Numbered from the stretch's first letter, positions 14,868-23,256 are shown. The stretch: 64,000 nt of DNA from Rhodococcus erythropolis NBRC 15567 (GCF_001552595.1 NZ_BCRM01000001.1:1302001-1366000); one strand, 5' to 3'. The notes: generated from the letters alone by a model not told the origin. Made by a program: numbers and translations.

Positions 14868-15735
14868 CGAACTGCGCCGCGAGTAGTTCGACGAATTCAC
14901 GGGCCAGCGCCGACGAATGGGTGGGTTCGGTAATTGCGTGGACGATCCGATGCGGGGCATCGGTGATCGGAATACAGACCAGTTCGGGATGTAGGGCGCT
15001 CATGGACTGGGGGAGCAAACCGACACCCAGGCCGTTGGCGGTCAGTGAACAGATCAGGTCCACCGAGTTGGCTTCGAGCGTTTTTCCGCGTGGGACCTGT
15101 GATTCGGCGAAGGCTTGGTCGGTTTGGACACGGGCCTCGCTGCCGGAGGCGAAGTCCACGAGAGTGTGATCCCGTAGGTCTTCGAGTCTGATCGACGAGG
15201 CCTGGGCAAAGGGATGGTCGGGAGCAACAAACGCTGCGGTGGGTTCACTCCACAACGGTGCGGCGGCAAAGCTCTTGGGTAAGCGACCTGCGGCCAATCC
15301 GACGATGCCGACGTCGATTGCGCCGGACCGGACTCCTTCGATAACTACTTCACTGCCGTACGGTCGCGCGGTGATGTTGATTGCAGGGTGGCGGCGTGTC
15401 AGATCTGCCAGCGCACGACCGACGTCGACGCGCCCCGCCGAGGTGATGGTGCCGACCGTCAGCCGCACTTGCTCGTTGCTCCGTGCCGAGACATCACTGA
15501 CCAGTCTCGACACGGCGCCGAGCACCTCACGGGAGCGGGCGACAAAAACCTCCCCGGCAGCAGTCAGGCCGACGTTTCGACTGTTGCGGTTGAACAATTC
15601 GACTCCCAGTTCCTTTTCGAGGTCTCTGATCTGGGCACTCAACGCGGACTGTGAAACGTGCAACCGCGCGGCAGCACGGCTGAAGTGTCTGTCTTCCGCG
15701 ACTGCCAGGGCGTAGCGGATGTGACGTAGTTCCAT
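14860..15735 (-). CDS. LysR family transcriptional regulator
   Basis: 291 aa. N-terminal winged helix-turn-helix (MELRHIRYALAVAEDRHFSR, then LHVSQSALSAQIRDLEKELG and ELFNRNSRNVGLTAAG) and a C-terminal periplasmic-binding-protein-like effector domain (about 90-290). It is divergent from an MFS transporter gene, with 72 nt between the start codons. That gap holds three copies of ATCTATC/GATAGAT, the likely operator. The standard arrangement predicts that this protein controls the transporter in response to a small molecule that the pump exports. The 3' end overlaps the convergent glycosylase gene by 8 nt. Confidence 0.92.
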   Translation of the reverse strand: MELRHIRYALAVAEDRHFSRAAARLHVSQSALSAQIRDLEKELGVELFNRNSRNVGLTAAGEVFVARSREVLGAVSRLVSDVSARSNEQVRLTVGTITSAGRVDVGRALADLTRRHPAINITARPYGSEVVIEGVRSGAIDVGIVGLAAGRLPKSFAAAPLWSEPTAAFVAPDHPFAQASSIRLEDLRDHTLVDFASGSEARVQTDQAFAESQVPRGKTLEANSVDLICSLTANGLGVGLLPQSMSALHPELVCIPITDAPHRIVHAITEPTHSSALAREFVELLAAQFAT

Positions 15736-15742
15736 TGCACCA

Positions 15743-15779
15743 ATCTATCGCTTCTGGAGATAGATCATGCATATCTATC
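15743..15779. promoter_or_regulatory. Putative LysR operator
   Basis: Inverted repeat GATAGAT (15759-15765), 7-nt spacer, ATCTATC (15773-15779), plus a further ATCTATC at 15743-15749. It lies in the 72-nt gap between divergent lysR and MFS genes, where LysR-type regulators normally bind. Confidence 0.6.
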
Positions 15780-15807
15780 TATTGGACGCACGTCGGTGTG
15801 GGCGGTC

Positions 15808-17040
15808 ATGCTTGACGACATGATTTCAAGCGACGCGCGTCCGAGGCTCGGACTACCGATAGTGCTGCTGATGGCTGCAGCGACGGGTCTGTGCGCGGGC
15901 GGTAACTACTTCAATCAGCCACTCCTCGATTCCATCTCGGACCACTTGAACGTCTCGGCCTCCGCAGCGGCCGCGACGGTGACCATCGCACAGGTCGCGT
16001 ATGCACTCGGATTGATACTTCTGGTTCCGGTAGGCGACATGGTCGACCGACGCAAGCTGACGGTAGGGCTCATGCTGCTGGCGGCTACCGGTCAAGCGGT
16101 CAGCGGATTTGCGCCCAACTTTGCCACGCTTGCCGTGGGAATCGCAGTGGCAGGGGTCTTTTCGGTTGCTGCCCAGGTGCTGATTCCGTTTGCCGCCTCA
16201 CTGGCCGAACCTGAGCGGTCCGGTCGGGTGGTCGGAACGATCATGAGTGGACTGCTGATCGGAATCCTGTTGGCGCGCAGTGTTGCCGGCGTGCTCTCCG
16301 GACTGGGAGGTTGGTCGACGGTCTACAAGGTTGCGGCGGTTCTGATGGTGGTGATGGCCGTGGCATTGTGGCGATCTCTGCCTTCCGATTCCGCCGATCG
16401 ACCGAAGGCAAGCTACGGGGCGACGCTCGCGTCGGTAGGGAAGTTGGCTGCGACCTTGCCGCGCCTGAGAACTCGATCGGCCATGGGCGGGCTGGCTTTT
16501 GCTGCCGTCAGCACAGTCTTCACGACAATGGCCTTTCTTCTCTCCGGCGAATTCGGCTACAGCGATACTCAAATCGGCCTGGTCGGACTACTCGGCGTGG
16601 CGGGAGCGTTGATGGCGACCGTGGCGGGCAGACTGGCCGATCGGGGACTGGGTCAGGTGGCGACGGGCGGAGCTATCGCGATTCTGTTGGTGTCGTGGCT
16701 TCCCTTTGCCTCCGGTGCCACGCATATAGTGTGGTTTCTTGTTGCCATCGTTCTTGCCGACCTCGCGCTGCAGGGAGTGCACGTCAGCAACCAGAACGTG
16801 ATCTACGCCCTTGTCCCCGAAGCGCGTTCGCGTGTGAACTCGGTGTACATGACCACCTACTTCGTGGGTGCCGCCGTGGGCTCGGCTGTGGGGTCGATGG
16901 TGTGGAAGTCGTACGGCTGGAACGGAGTATGCATCGCCGGGTTGGTCTTCTCCGTTGCAACGGCGTTGGTGTGGATGCACGATCGCCGGCTGGAAAAGGC
17001 TGAACTGCGAATCCCGGAATCCCTTGTCTCGGTGGGATAG
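15808..17040 (+). CDS. MFS transporter, drug-efflux type
   Basis: About 410 aa from ATG 15808; ATG 15820 or GTG 15796 are possible alternatives since no ribosome binding site decides. Twelve hydrophobic segments fill residues 15-395. The loop after TM2 reads VGDMVDRRKLTVG, the MFS motif A (GxxxDRxGRR-like), and GRLADRGLG in the second half is the equivalent loop. Features such as GNYFNQPLLDSIS in TM1 and ALVPEARSRVNSVYMTTYF in the second half are characteristic of the YnfM/YgaY-like arabinose-efflux or drug-efflux MFS branch. It exports a small molecule by proton antiport (family inference), probably under control of the divergent LysR protein. Confidence 0.88.
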   Translation: MLDDMISSDARPRLGLPIVLLMAAATGLCAGGNYFNQPLLDSISDHLNVSASAAAATVTIAQVAYALGLILLVPVGDMVDRRKLTVGLMLLAATGQAVSGFAPNFATLAVGIAVAGVFSVAAQVLIPFAASLAEPERSGRVVGTIMSGLLIGILLARSVAGVLSGLGGWSTVYKVAAVLMVVMAVALWRSLPSDSADRPKASYGATLASVGKLAATLPRLRTRSAMGGLAFAAVSTVFTTMAFLLSGEFGYSDTQIGLVGLLGVAGALMATVAGRLADRGLGQVATGGAIAILLVSWLPFASGATHIVWFLVAIVLADLALQGVHVSNQNVIYALVPEARSRVNSVYMTTYFVGAAVGSAVGSMVWKSYGWNGVCIAGLVFSVATALVWMHDRRLEKAELRIPESLVSVG

Positions 17041-17067
17041 GCACCCGCACCTTCTCGGATCCCCGCA

Positions 17068-17099
17068 CCTGTCAGATTTCGGCGCCTGTCAGATTTCGG
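17068..17099. repeat. 17-bp tandem duplication at gene 3' end
   Basis: CCTGTCAGATTTCGG occurs at 17068-17082 and again at 17085-17099 (17-nt period). The second copy contains the last codons and stop of the DUF427 gene; the first lies just beyond it. Confidence 0.7.
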
Positions 17100-17868
17100 T
17101 ACCGTCCACCAAGATCTTGCCGACGCGTTCGGGATAGAACGACACGTGGTTGTCGATCCCGGACGCTTCGGCGGTGGTGAACGGATAGAACCACGCCAGA
17201 TCCGCGATCGGTGCGAGTTCGGTTGTGCCGGTGAAGGACAGATACGACGCAGTGCCCTTGTACGGGCAGGCCGTGGTGGTCGGGGACGGCACAAAGTACT
17301 CGCTGCGAACGTCGATTCTCGGAATGTAGTACCGCGTGGGCAGTCCGGTTTCGAACAGCAGTCTGGGTCGTGTCGTCTCGGCGACCAGTACGTCGCCGAC
17401 AAAAACCTGGACGTGTCGGGACGAGGGGAGTGCGTCGATACGTACGTATGGATCGCGGGCGTGGACAAAGACCTGTTGATCCTCCTCGTACCAGGCGTCC
17501 ATGCGATCCCAGTAGAACGCGACGTACTCACTCAGGTCCAGGGAACCGTCGAACTGTTCAGGGTAGGACCAGACGGCGTCCTCGGCCCGGCGATCCCCGA
17601 TCTCGATCGTCCAATAGGTGGCGTCACCTTTCCATGGGCAATGGGTGGTCGTCGACGTCGGGACGAGGAATTCGGTGCGAACGTCCGCGCGAGGGATGTA
17701 GTACATCGGCAGGCGGCCGCGTTCGAAAAGGTACACCGAACGAGTGGTGTCCGCGACGGCGTGACCAGCGAAGAATGCTCGAACGCGGCGGGGGTTCGGC
17801 TCCAGTGCGATCCGCCCGTTGGAAGCTGTGATCTGTGTGTCTTCTGCGTGAGTCAGTGCTGTGGACAT
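17089..17868 (-). CDS. Tandem DUF427 domain protein
   Basis: 259 aa with two DUF427 repeats (about 25-125 and 148-250). Each has the same ordered motifs: a VRAFFAGHAVADTTRSVYLF-like strand pair, then YYIPRADVRTEFLVPT or YYIPRIDVRSEYFVPS, then C-P-W/Y-KG (THCPWKGDATYW; ACPYKGTASYLS) and WFYP or WSYP. The function of DUF427 is unknown; the conserved Cys and Lys-Gly could form an active or ligand site. The gene is convergent with the MFS gene and follows a Ddn-like gene on the same strand after a 57-nt gap. Start ATG 17868. The 3' end lies in a short tandem duplication. Confidence 0.88.
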   Translation of the reverse strand: MSTALTHAEDTQITASNGRIALEPNPRRVRAFFAGHAVADTTRSVYLFERGRLPMYYIPRADVRTEFLVPTSTTTHCPWKGDATYWTIEIGDRRAEDAVWSYPEQFDGSLDLSEYVAFYWDRMDAWYEEDQQVFVHARDPYVRIDALPSSRHVQVFVGDVLVAETTRPRLLFETGLPTRYYIPRIDVRSEYFVPSPTTTACPYKGTASYLSFTGTTELAPIADLAWFYPFTTAEASGIDNHVSFYPERVGKILVDGTEI

Positions 17869-17925
17869 TCGCGAATGCTCCTGAGATCGGCAGGGTGGTC
17901 CTTCCCATCCTGCGCCCGGCAGCAG

Positions 17926-18402
17926 CTATTTGACAGGTTGGAGTCGAAATACGCGGATCTGGCGCCCGAATGCTCGATCGGCGTAGGTTTCGTACGGTGG
18001 CCACGTGGTGGTCGCGAGCTTCCACAGCTTCTTACGCGTGGCGCCCTCCGCCAGACTCGCACCGACCGGTATTTCGACGCCCTTCACTGTCACGATTGCG
18101 GTGGGATTTGCCATCAAATTGAGTGTCCACGCTGGATGCGTATCCTGCCCCCAGTTGGATCCGACGACGACAAACGCATCGCCGTCGGGTGCGTACAGGA
18201 GTGGTGTGGTGCGAGAACGGCCGGTCTTGCGGCCAGTGGTGGTGAGCAGTAGCTGTGTCACGGTGTTCTCGCCGACGAGTGAGAGCTTGCCGCCCGACAC
18301 TCTCTGCACTGCTCGATCGAGCGGAACCAGATCCTTGCCGAGATCCGAGAACCATTGTGTATGGCCGACATTGCGCATCAATGACCGGTAGATATTGCGC
18401 AT
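17926..18402 (-). CDS. Deazaflavin (F420)-dependent nitroreductase family protein (Ddn-like)
   Basis: 158 aa from ATG 18402, chosen for the GAGGGG ribosome binding site just upstream; the frame continues 14 codons further without homology. The split-barrel fold of the Ddn/Rv3547 (DUF385) family is shown by LLLTTTGRKTGRSRTTPLLY (F420 phosphate-binding Lys/Arg), FVVVGSNWGQDTHPAW and NPTAIVTVKG. These enzymes use reduced F420 for quinone or nitroaromatic reduction, often at the membrane. Substrate unknown. Together with the F420-dependent oxidoreductase at 3.5-4.6 kb it supports F420 use by this organism. Confidence 0.9.
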   Translation of the reverse strand: MRNIYRSLMRNVGHTQWFSDLGKDLVPLDRAVQRVSGGKLSLVGENTVTQLLLTTTGRKTGRSRTTPLLYAPDGDAFVVVGSNWGQDTHPAWTLNLMANPTAIVTVKGVEIPVGASLAEGATRKKLWKLATTTWPPYETYADRAFGRQIRVFRLQPVK

Positions 18403-18600
18403 AGGACCCCTCGGTTTCTCGGCACTGTTTCGAGGCTGGTGCACCTCGACTCGAAAGAGTCTGCCACGTCAGGTCACAGATACCTGAGTCCCAAGGTCCC
18501 GAAAGGAATGAAGCGGTCAGCCGAATTCGGTTTTGGTGGAGTGGAATTGGGGCATACCTCCGAAACCGTTCGTGTGCGCGCGTTGGACGGCCATTGGAAG

Positions 18601-18684
18601 GTCAAGCCCCCGTGGTCAAGCCCCCGTGGTCAAGCCGCCGTGGTCAAGACTCCGAGGTCAAGCCTCCGTGGTCAAGACATCGGG
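18601..18684. repeat. 14-bp tandem repeat, six units
   Basis: Unit GTCAAGCCCCCGTG at 18601-18614, repeated exactly at 18615-18628, then four diverging copies ending 18684 (GTCAAG conserved in all). The last two copies overlap the 3' end and stop codon of the helicase gene, so the array appears to have expanded outward from coding sequence. Uniform direct units without unique spacers rule out CRISPR. Confidence 0.85.
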
Positions 18685-20451
18685 CTCTAGCCACTCGACG
18701 CCGAGCAGTTCGGACAGCGACCGCAGACCGGATCGATCACCACCTTTCAGACCTGTGACCGAATTGAGATTGCGCAACATGACCGTGGCGACGTCCTCTT
18801 CCTTGGTGCCCACGCCGAAGGGTATGACCCATGGACACGTCTGGTAGTCGCGGTGTGACCGACCGAATGTCTGTTCTGCCGCGATCCCTGAGTATCGCGG
18901 TTGATGAAAGATCCCCGTCCGTGGCAACGAGGACGCGTGAGTGCCGTCGGGGAGTGCTTCGTTGGCGTGGAGCGAGATCGAGGTCGTGACATTGAAGACG
19001 ATGACCGGTGCATCCCCGCGTTGAAACCGCAGACGTTGACCCTCCTTGTCCGGCACCGCGCCGAACAGCTTTGCGACCGAGATCCCGGAGTCTTCGATCA
19101 TCTCGACCAATGGATCGCCTGCCGTGGAGACGAATTCGACGGCCACCAACACCTGTTTGCCTGCCTTGACCTGCGCCTGCGCCCACTGGGCCGTCGATTC
19201 GGCGCGGATCATGCCCGCCTTCTGTCGATAGCGCAGAACAAGCGCACGGCCCCGCGCGATGTTGCGGCTCTTGCGGGCCAATCCCATTTCGTAGGCGTAC
19301 TCGGCCCACTCGGTCTCGTACTCGGCGCGCTGGGCATGGGTGAGGTCGATCGGCATACCGTCGAGCGGAACGGGTCCCCACGGAGTCGGTCGATGAATCA
19401 TCAAGGGCGGTTTGCTGTTCGACATCCATCCACGCACGGTCTCGAGCGCCTGGGATTGCAGGGTCGCTGATTCCTTCGCCTCTGCGCTCCACGTCCACTT
19501 CCCGTAGGACTTGTCCAGCGGAAGGCCGGACTCGACAAGCCTGGCACCCAGGTCGGACCAGTACTCCGAAGGTTCTGAATGCAGCTGCGCAAAAAGCGGC
19601 GCCAGGTAACGCTGATCTGCCGGCGTATGTCCCGGTGTTGCTGTCACGGACAGGACGAACGGCGCTTGCTCGTGTGAATTGGAAAAGCGCGCAACCTTCT
19701 CGAAGGCAGCTGTGCGCTGTGTGTCGTTGCTGTACAGCTGGGCCTCGTCCGCGATCACCACACCGAAGGTGTACTTGGGACGGCCGTTTCGCGCGATCAG
19801 CTTCTTCAATTGGTCAGGCGACATGATCAGCCAGCGGAATCCGCCGTCGCCCACCGAGGCGATGGAATAGCGCCAATGCGGAATGGTGATCTGTGCGGGT
19901 CGATCGACGAGGACGAGGATGTTGGTTTCGCCGCGTTCCTCGGCAATCGTCTTGGCCGACATCACTGCGATCAGCGTCTTACCCAGGCCGGCATTGTCTG
20001 CCAACAGAAATCCGCGTTTGCCGGCCCGAGCAGCGTCGACGACGGCCGCAGCCCCCGAAACCTGCTCGGGCCGAGGAATTTTGGGTGCAGCAACCGGGCG
20101 TTCGCCGGTGCTGTCATTGATGTCGTCCTCGACCCACTGCTGATACGAGAAGGGGAGTGCCTTGAACGGAGCGAGTTCTACAGGCAACTCCGTGCCGACC
20201 CACGCGTAGCTCTTCCATTTCTTGACGAACTGCGCACCAGGCGCCGGCGTCCGAAAGGGTACGTCGAGAAGCCAGACTCGTTCGCCCGGAGCGGCTGTCG
20301 GAACGTCGGGCATCACAGCGCGTGATCGTTTCTTTGCGACAGTCTTCTTTGCGGCGGTCTTTTTGGTTGCACTCTTCTTGGGAGCAGCCTTCTTCGGTGC
20401 AGCCTTCTTTGCGGCAGCCTTGCGTGCCGTGGTTGCTTTGCGTGGTGGCAT
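18658..20451 (-). CDS. SNF2-like superfamily 2 helicase with histone-H1-like N-terminal tail
   Basis: 597 aa. Residues 1-43 are a Lys/Ala/Pro tail of AAKKAAPKK type repeats, like actinobacterial histone-like HupB tails, followed by a segment (about 55-105) and a helicase core. Motif I is LLADNAGLGKT, motif II IADEAQ, motif III SVTATPG, and motif VI QTFGRSHRDYQ, which resembles the SNF2 QxxGRxHRxxQ form. Between motifs III and VI is a long region ending in LRFQRGDAPVIVFNVTT. It should be an ATP-driven DNA translocase; the target is unknown. The N-terminal VWLLDVPFRTPAPGAQFVKK resembles DUF5710-type sequences (weak). The start overlaps the NmrA-like gene stop by 1 nt, so the two are translationally coupled. 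Not typical of core actinobacterial helicases; phage origin is possible. Confidence 0.8.
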   Translation of the reverse strand: MPPRKATTARKAAAKKAAPKKAAPKKSATKKTAAKKTVAKKRSRAVMPDVPTAAPGERVWLLDVPFRTPAPGAQFVKKWKSYAWVGTELPVELAPFKALPFSYQQWVEDDINDSTGERPVAAPKIPRPEQVSGAAAVVDAARAGKRGFLLADNAGLGKTLIAVMSAKTIAEERGETNILVLVDRPAQITIPHWRYSIASVGDGGFRWLIMSPDQLKKLIARNGRPKYTFGVVIADEAQLYSNDTQRTAAFEKVARFSNSHEQAPFVLSVTATPGHTPADQRYLAPLFAQLHSEPSEYWSDLGARLVESGLPLDKSYGKWTWSAEAKESATLQSQALETVRGWMSNSKPPLMIHRPTPWGPVPLDGMPIDLTHAQRAEYETEWAEYAYEMGLARKSRNIARGRALVLRYRQKAGMIRAESTAQWAQAQVKAGKQVLVAVEFVSTAGDPLVEMIEDSGISVAKLFGAVPDKEGQRLRFQRGDAPVIVFNVTTSISLHANEALPDGTHASSLPRTGIFHQPRYSGIAAEQTFGRSHRDYQTCPWVIPFGVGTKEEDVATVMLRNLNSVTGLKGGDRSGLRSLSELLGVEWLEPDVLTTEA

Positions 20452-21311
20452 CAGGCGGTTTCTGCTGTGAGGAATTCACGCAGCGTGAGCGCAGGCCGGC
20501 CGACAAGGTCCTCCACGGTGCTCGTGATCATCGCCAATTCACCCTGCGCGATTGCGGTGTACGTCGACACCCAAGCATCGAGCTCCCAATCGGGTGCGTT
20601 GTACGACGCCCGCGACTCGTAGGCTTCCTCGAGCGTTTCCTCGACGTACGTGGTCCGCTTGCCGGTGACCTCGGTGATGATGCTCGCGGCCTCGGAGAGC
20701 GTCAGTGCCTCGCGTCCGGTCAGGTTGTACGTCTGTCCGACATGAGAATCCAGATCCTGCAGAACCGACACGGCGACGGCAGCAATGTCGGACCGCGCTA
20801 CCGCGCCGACAAGACCGTCACCTGCGGGTCCGCGGATCACACCGTCTTCACCGGCGAGAGCGGGTAGGAAATCGAGGTAGAAGCTGTCGCGCAGGAAGGT
20901 GAATGCGAGTCCGGAAGCGCGGATATGTTCTTCGGTGATCCAGTGATCGCGAGCGAGCGTGAACGTCGCGTCCGGAGCGGCACCGAGGAAAGACGTGTAG
21001 ACGATGTGCCTGACCCCGGCCTCCGCTGCGGCGTCGATGAAGGTGCGGTGCTGATCCAGGCGATCTGCGCTTTCGGCCGCCGAGACCATGAAGAGGGTGT
21101 CGATTCCGGCCAGAGCCGCGAGAGCGCTCTCCTGATCCCCGTACGTGGTCTGGGCCGAATCGGCACCGGGGAGCTGCGGTAATCGGTTGACCGAACGCGC
21201 GATCAGCCGCTGCGGGACACCGGCGTCGGCCAACGACCGGGCCACCAGTCCGCCGATATGACCGGTAGCGCCGGTGACGGCGATCCTCGCTGACCGTGAA
21301 TCTACGGACAT
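20451..21311 (-). CDS. NmrA/NAD(P)H-binding atypical SDR
   Basis: 286 aa from ATG 21311, chosen for GGAGGGG just upstream. The Rossmann motif GATGHIGG (about residues 14-21) starts an atypical short-chain dehydrogenase of the NmrA/QOR2 type; LFMVSAAESADRLDQHRTFI and HIVYTSFLGAAPDATFTLAR match NAD(P)H-dependent quinone reductase-like members that protect against quinones. No Tyr-x3-Lys catalytic pair of classical SDRs is evident. The stop codon overlaps the start of the helicase gene (TGATG), an odd pairing of a redox sensor-like protein with a helicase. Confidence 0.85.
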   Translation of the reverse strand: MSVDSRSARIAVTGATGHIGGLVARSLADAGVPQRLIARSVNRLPQLPGADSAQTTYGDQESALAALAGIDTLFMVSAAESADRLDQHRTFIDAAAEAGVRHIVYTSFLGAAPDATFTLARDHWITEEHIRASGLAFTFLRDSFYLDFLPALAGEDGVIRGPAGDGLVGAVARSDIAAVAVSVLQDLDSHVGQTYNLTGREALTLSEAASIITEVTGKRTTYVEETLEEAYESRASYNAPDWELDAWVSTYTAIAQGELAMITSTVEDLVGRPALTLREFLTAETA

Positions 21312-21370
21312 GGTGCCCCTCCTTCGGTCGGTGTGCATCCCATCTTGCCGGAACCCACTCCCACGTCAGG

Positions 21371-22273
21371 TCACGACGCGACGATTACACCGCGAGCCAC
21401 CGACAGAGCGTCGGACAAAGCTGTTCTGGTGTTGTCGTCGAGGGGCAGCAGGGGCCGGCGGGGAAGGCCGGCGTCGACGCCGAGAAATTCCATCCCGGCT
21501 TTGACCGTCGACGGCAGTCCGCGACTGACGAGGACCTTCAGTAGTGGCTCGATTTGTTCGAACACAGCGGCGGCACCCGACCGATCACCGGATTCGAGTA
21601 GACGCCAGAAGTGCACCACCTGTTCGGGGGCCAGACACGGGGCTGCCGTGCACCATCCGCTTGCACCGGCAGAGAAAGATTGCAGTGCAAGAGGATTGCT
21701 GCCGTTGAAGAAGGGAACCGTGCCACCGCTCAGTTCGTTGATGCGGTTCATGCGGGTGATGTCGCCGGTGGATTCCTTGATCATCGTGATGCCGTCGACG
21801 GTGGAGACGAGGTCGACGAGAAACTCCGGCGACATGTCGATCCCTGTGGTCGCGGGATTGTTGTAGATCATCGTGGGAATGTCGACGGAATCGGCGACCG
21901 CACTGACGTGTTCACGAATCTCCTGCTCACCCAGATGCCAGTACGACGTGGGGAGGATCATCATTGCGTCGGCACCGGCGTCTGCCGCGATCGATGCTCG
22001 GCGGAGTGCTCCCGCCGTCGTCAGATCCGACACTCCGACGACGGTGGGGACTCGTCGGTCGACGTAGTCGACAGTTTCCCGGGCGACCGACTCCCATTCG
22101 GCGTCGTCGAGATAGGCGCTCTCGCCGGTGCTGCCGAGTGGGGCTATCGCGTCGACACCACTGCTGATCATGCTGTCGAGGAGCGTGTGTAGCGGCTTGG
22201 GATCGAATGCTCCGGTGTCCCGGTCGAACGGGGTGATGGGGTAGGCGACGATTCCCTTGATTGTTCTGCTCAT
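21371..22273 (-). CDS. Dihydrodipicolinate synthase family (DapA-like) aldolase
   Basis: 300 aa TIM barrel. Catalytic Lys166 in TMIKESTG forms the Schiff base with the keto-acid substrate; Tyr137 in MIYNNPATTG and the GSTGE loop (48-52) complete the usual active site. Members include 4-hydroxy-tetrahydrodipicolinate synthase, N-acetylneuraminate lyase and several pyruvate aldolases or dehydratases. Because it is co-directional with a class II aldolase gene (33-nt gap) and faces an XRE-cupin regulator, a catabolic role on a sugar acid or aromatic-derived acid is more likely than lysine synthesis; the substrate is not determined. Confidence 0.9.
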   Translation of the reverse strand: MSRTIKGIVAYPITPFDRDTGAFDPKPLHTLLDSMISSGVDAIAPLGSTGESAYLDDAEWESVARETVDYVDRRVPTVVGVSDLTTAGALRRASIAADAGADAMMILPTSYWHLGEQEIREHVSAVADSVDIPTMIYNNPATTGIDMSPEFLVDLVSTVDGITMIKESTGDITRMNRINELSGGTVPFFNGSNPLALQSFSAGASGWCTAAPCLAPEQVVHFWRLLESGDRSGAAAVFEQIEPLLKVLVSRGLPSTVKAGMEFLGVDAGLPRRPLLPLDDNTRTALSDALSVARGVIVAS

Positions 22274-22306
22274 GGGGTTCTCTGTTCTGTTGGTGGGAAA
22301 CGAAAT

Positions 22307-23092
22307 TCAGTTGGTCAGTGCGTCGGGATGATTGCGGAGAGCCCGACGGGCGTAGTACGCGAAGTTCGCCTCGCTGCGCCGAGGGGTCAGTGTCCAATCG
22401 TGAGCCTCCTTCGCCAGGCGAGGCGGTAGCGGCTTGATGTCGCCGGCAGCCATCGCCAGCAACTGCAGCCGCGCGGCCCGCTCGATCAGATGCCCGAGGG
22501 AGCATGCTTCTTCGACCGTGTTGCCGACGACGAGTTGGCCGTGGTGGGCGAGCAGAATTGCCCGCTTGTCGCCGAGGGCAGCCGAAATGATCTCGCCCTC
22601 TTCGTTTCCCACGGGAACTCCGGGCCAGTCGGCGAGAAATGCGCAGTCGTCGTAGAGGGGCGCGATGTCCATTTGGGAGACGACGAGGGGAATCTCGAGC
22701 ATCGACAACGCCGTCGCGTGCAGTGGGTGTGTGTGGACGATGCAGTTGACGTCGGGTCGGGCGCGGTAGATCCAACTGTGGAACCTGTTGGCGGGGTTCG
22801 GCATGCCCTCCCCGTCGAGGACTTCGAGATCCTCGTTGACGAGCAGGAGGTTGTCCTCGGTGATCTCGTCGAACCCGAGGCCGAGTCGCTGGGTGACAAA
22901 CGTGCCAGGCTGCACGCCGCGGGCGGAGATCTGGCCGGCGAGACCGGAATCGTGGCCGGCGTCCGACAGCGCGCGGCATGTCAGTGCGATCTTCTGTCGA
23001 AGTGTCCAACTACCTGTGGTTACTTCGGTGAGCATCTTCGTCTCGGCGGTGGCCATGAGTTCTTGCTTGCTCGCATGCATCGTGTCGGTCAT
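22307..23092 (-). CDS. Class II aldolase/adducin family protein
   Basis: 261 aa from ATG 23092, preceded by GAAAGG. A single aldolase_II domain spans about 30-235: SDAGHDSGLAGQISARGVQ (substrate loop), IVHTHPLHATALSM with two zinc-ligand histidines, and LLAHHGQLVVGNTVEEA with the third. Such enzymes cleave or decarboxylate hydroxy-acid or sugar-phosphate substrates with a divalent metal. First gene of a two-gene operon with the DapA-like gene. The divergent XRE-cupin regulator and duplicated GACACAAAG elements in the intervening 164 nt suggest that the operon is induced by its substrate. Confidence 0.88.
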   Translation of the reverse strand: MTDTMHASKQELMATAETKMLTEVTTGSWTLRQKIALTCRALSDAGHDSGLAGQISARGVQPGTFVTQRLGLGFDEITEDNLLLVNEDLEVLDGEGMPNPANRFHSWIYRARPDVNCIVHTHPLHATALSMLEIPLVVSQMDIAPLYDDCAFLADWPGVPVGNEEGEIISAALGDKRAILLAHHGQLVVGNTVEEACSLGHLIERAARLQLLAMAAGDIKPLPPRLAKEAHDWTLTPRRSEANFAYYARRALRNHPDALTN

Positions 23093-23142
23093 GGGGTGTG
23101 CCTTTCTCGGGCCCGGAATCAATGACATTCAGTCACCTATAG

Positions 23143-23155
23143 GACACAAAGTGTC
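23143..23155. promoter_or_regulatory. Putative operator for the XRE-cupin regulator, site 1
   Basis: GACACAAAGTGTC, a perfect 5-bp inverted repeat around AAA, flanked by direct repeats ATAGGAC at 23139-23145 and 23158-23164. It lies just upstream of the aldolase-DapA operon. A second near-copy sits at 23230-23242 next to the regulator gene. Confidence 0.6.
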
Positions 23156-23229
23156 ATATAGGACGGAAATGTGCAACCCTCAGTACGAGCGTCGCTGATC
23201 GTCGCAGGTCAATGTGTTGGTAGTGTGAT

Positions 23230-23242
23230 GACACAAAGTCTC
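23230..23242. promoter_or_regulatory. Putative operator for the XRE-cupin regulator, site 2
   Basis: GACACAAAGTCTC, differing by one base from site 1, 14 nt before the regulator's ATG and overlapping its expected promoter or 5' leader. One copy near each divergent gene fits autoregulation plus control of the aldolase operon. Confidence 0.55.
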
Positions 23243-23256
23243 GTGAGGGGAACCGA

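Noticed and set aside
18601..18684. CRISPR-like array
   Set aside because: Units are contiguous 14-mers without spacers and no cas genes are nearby.
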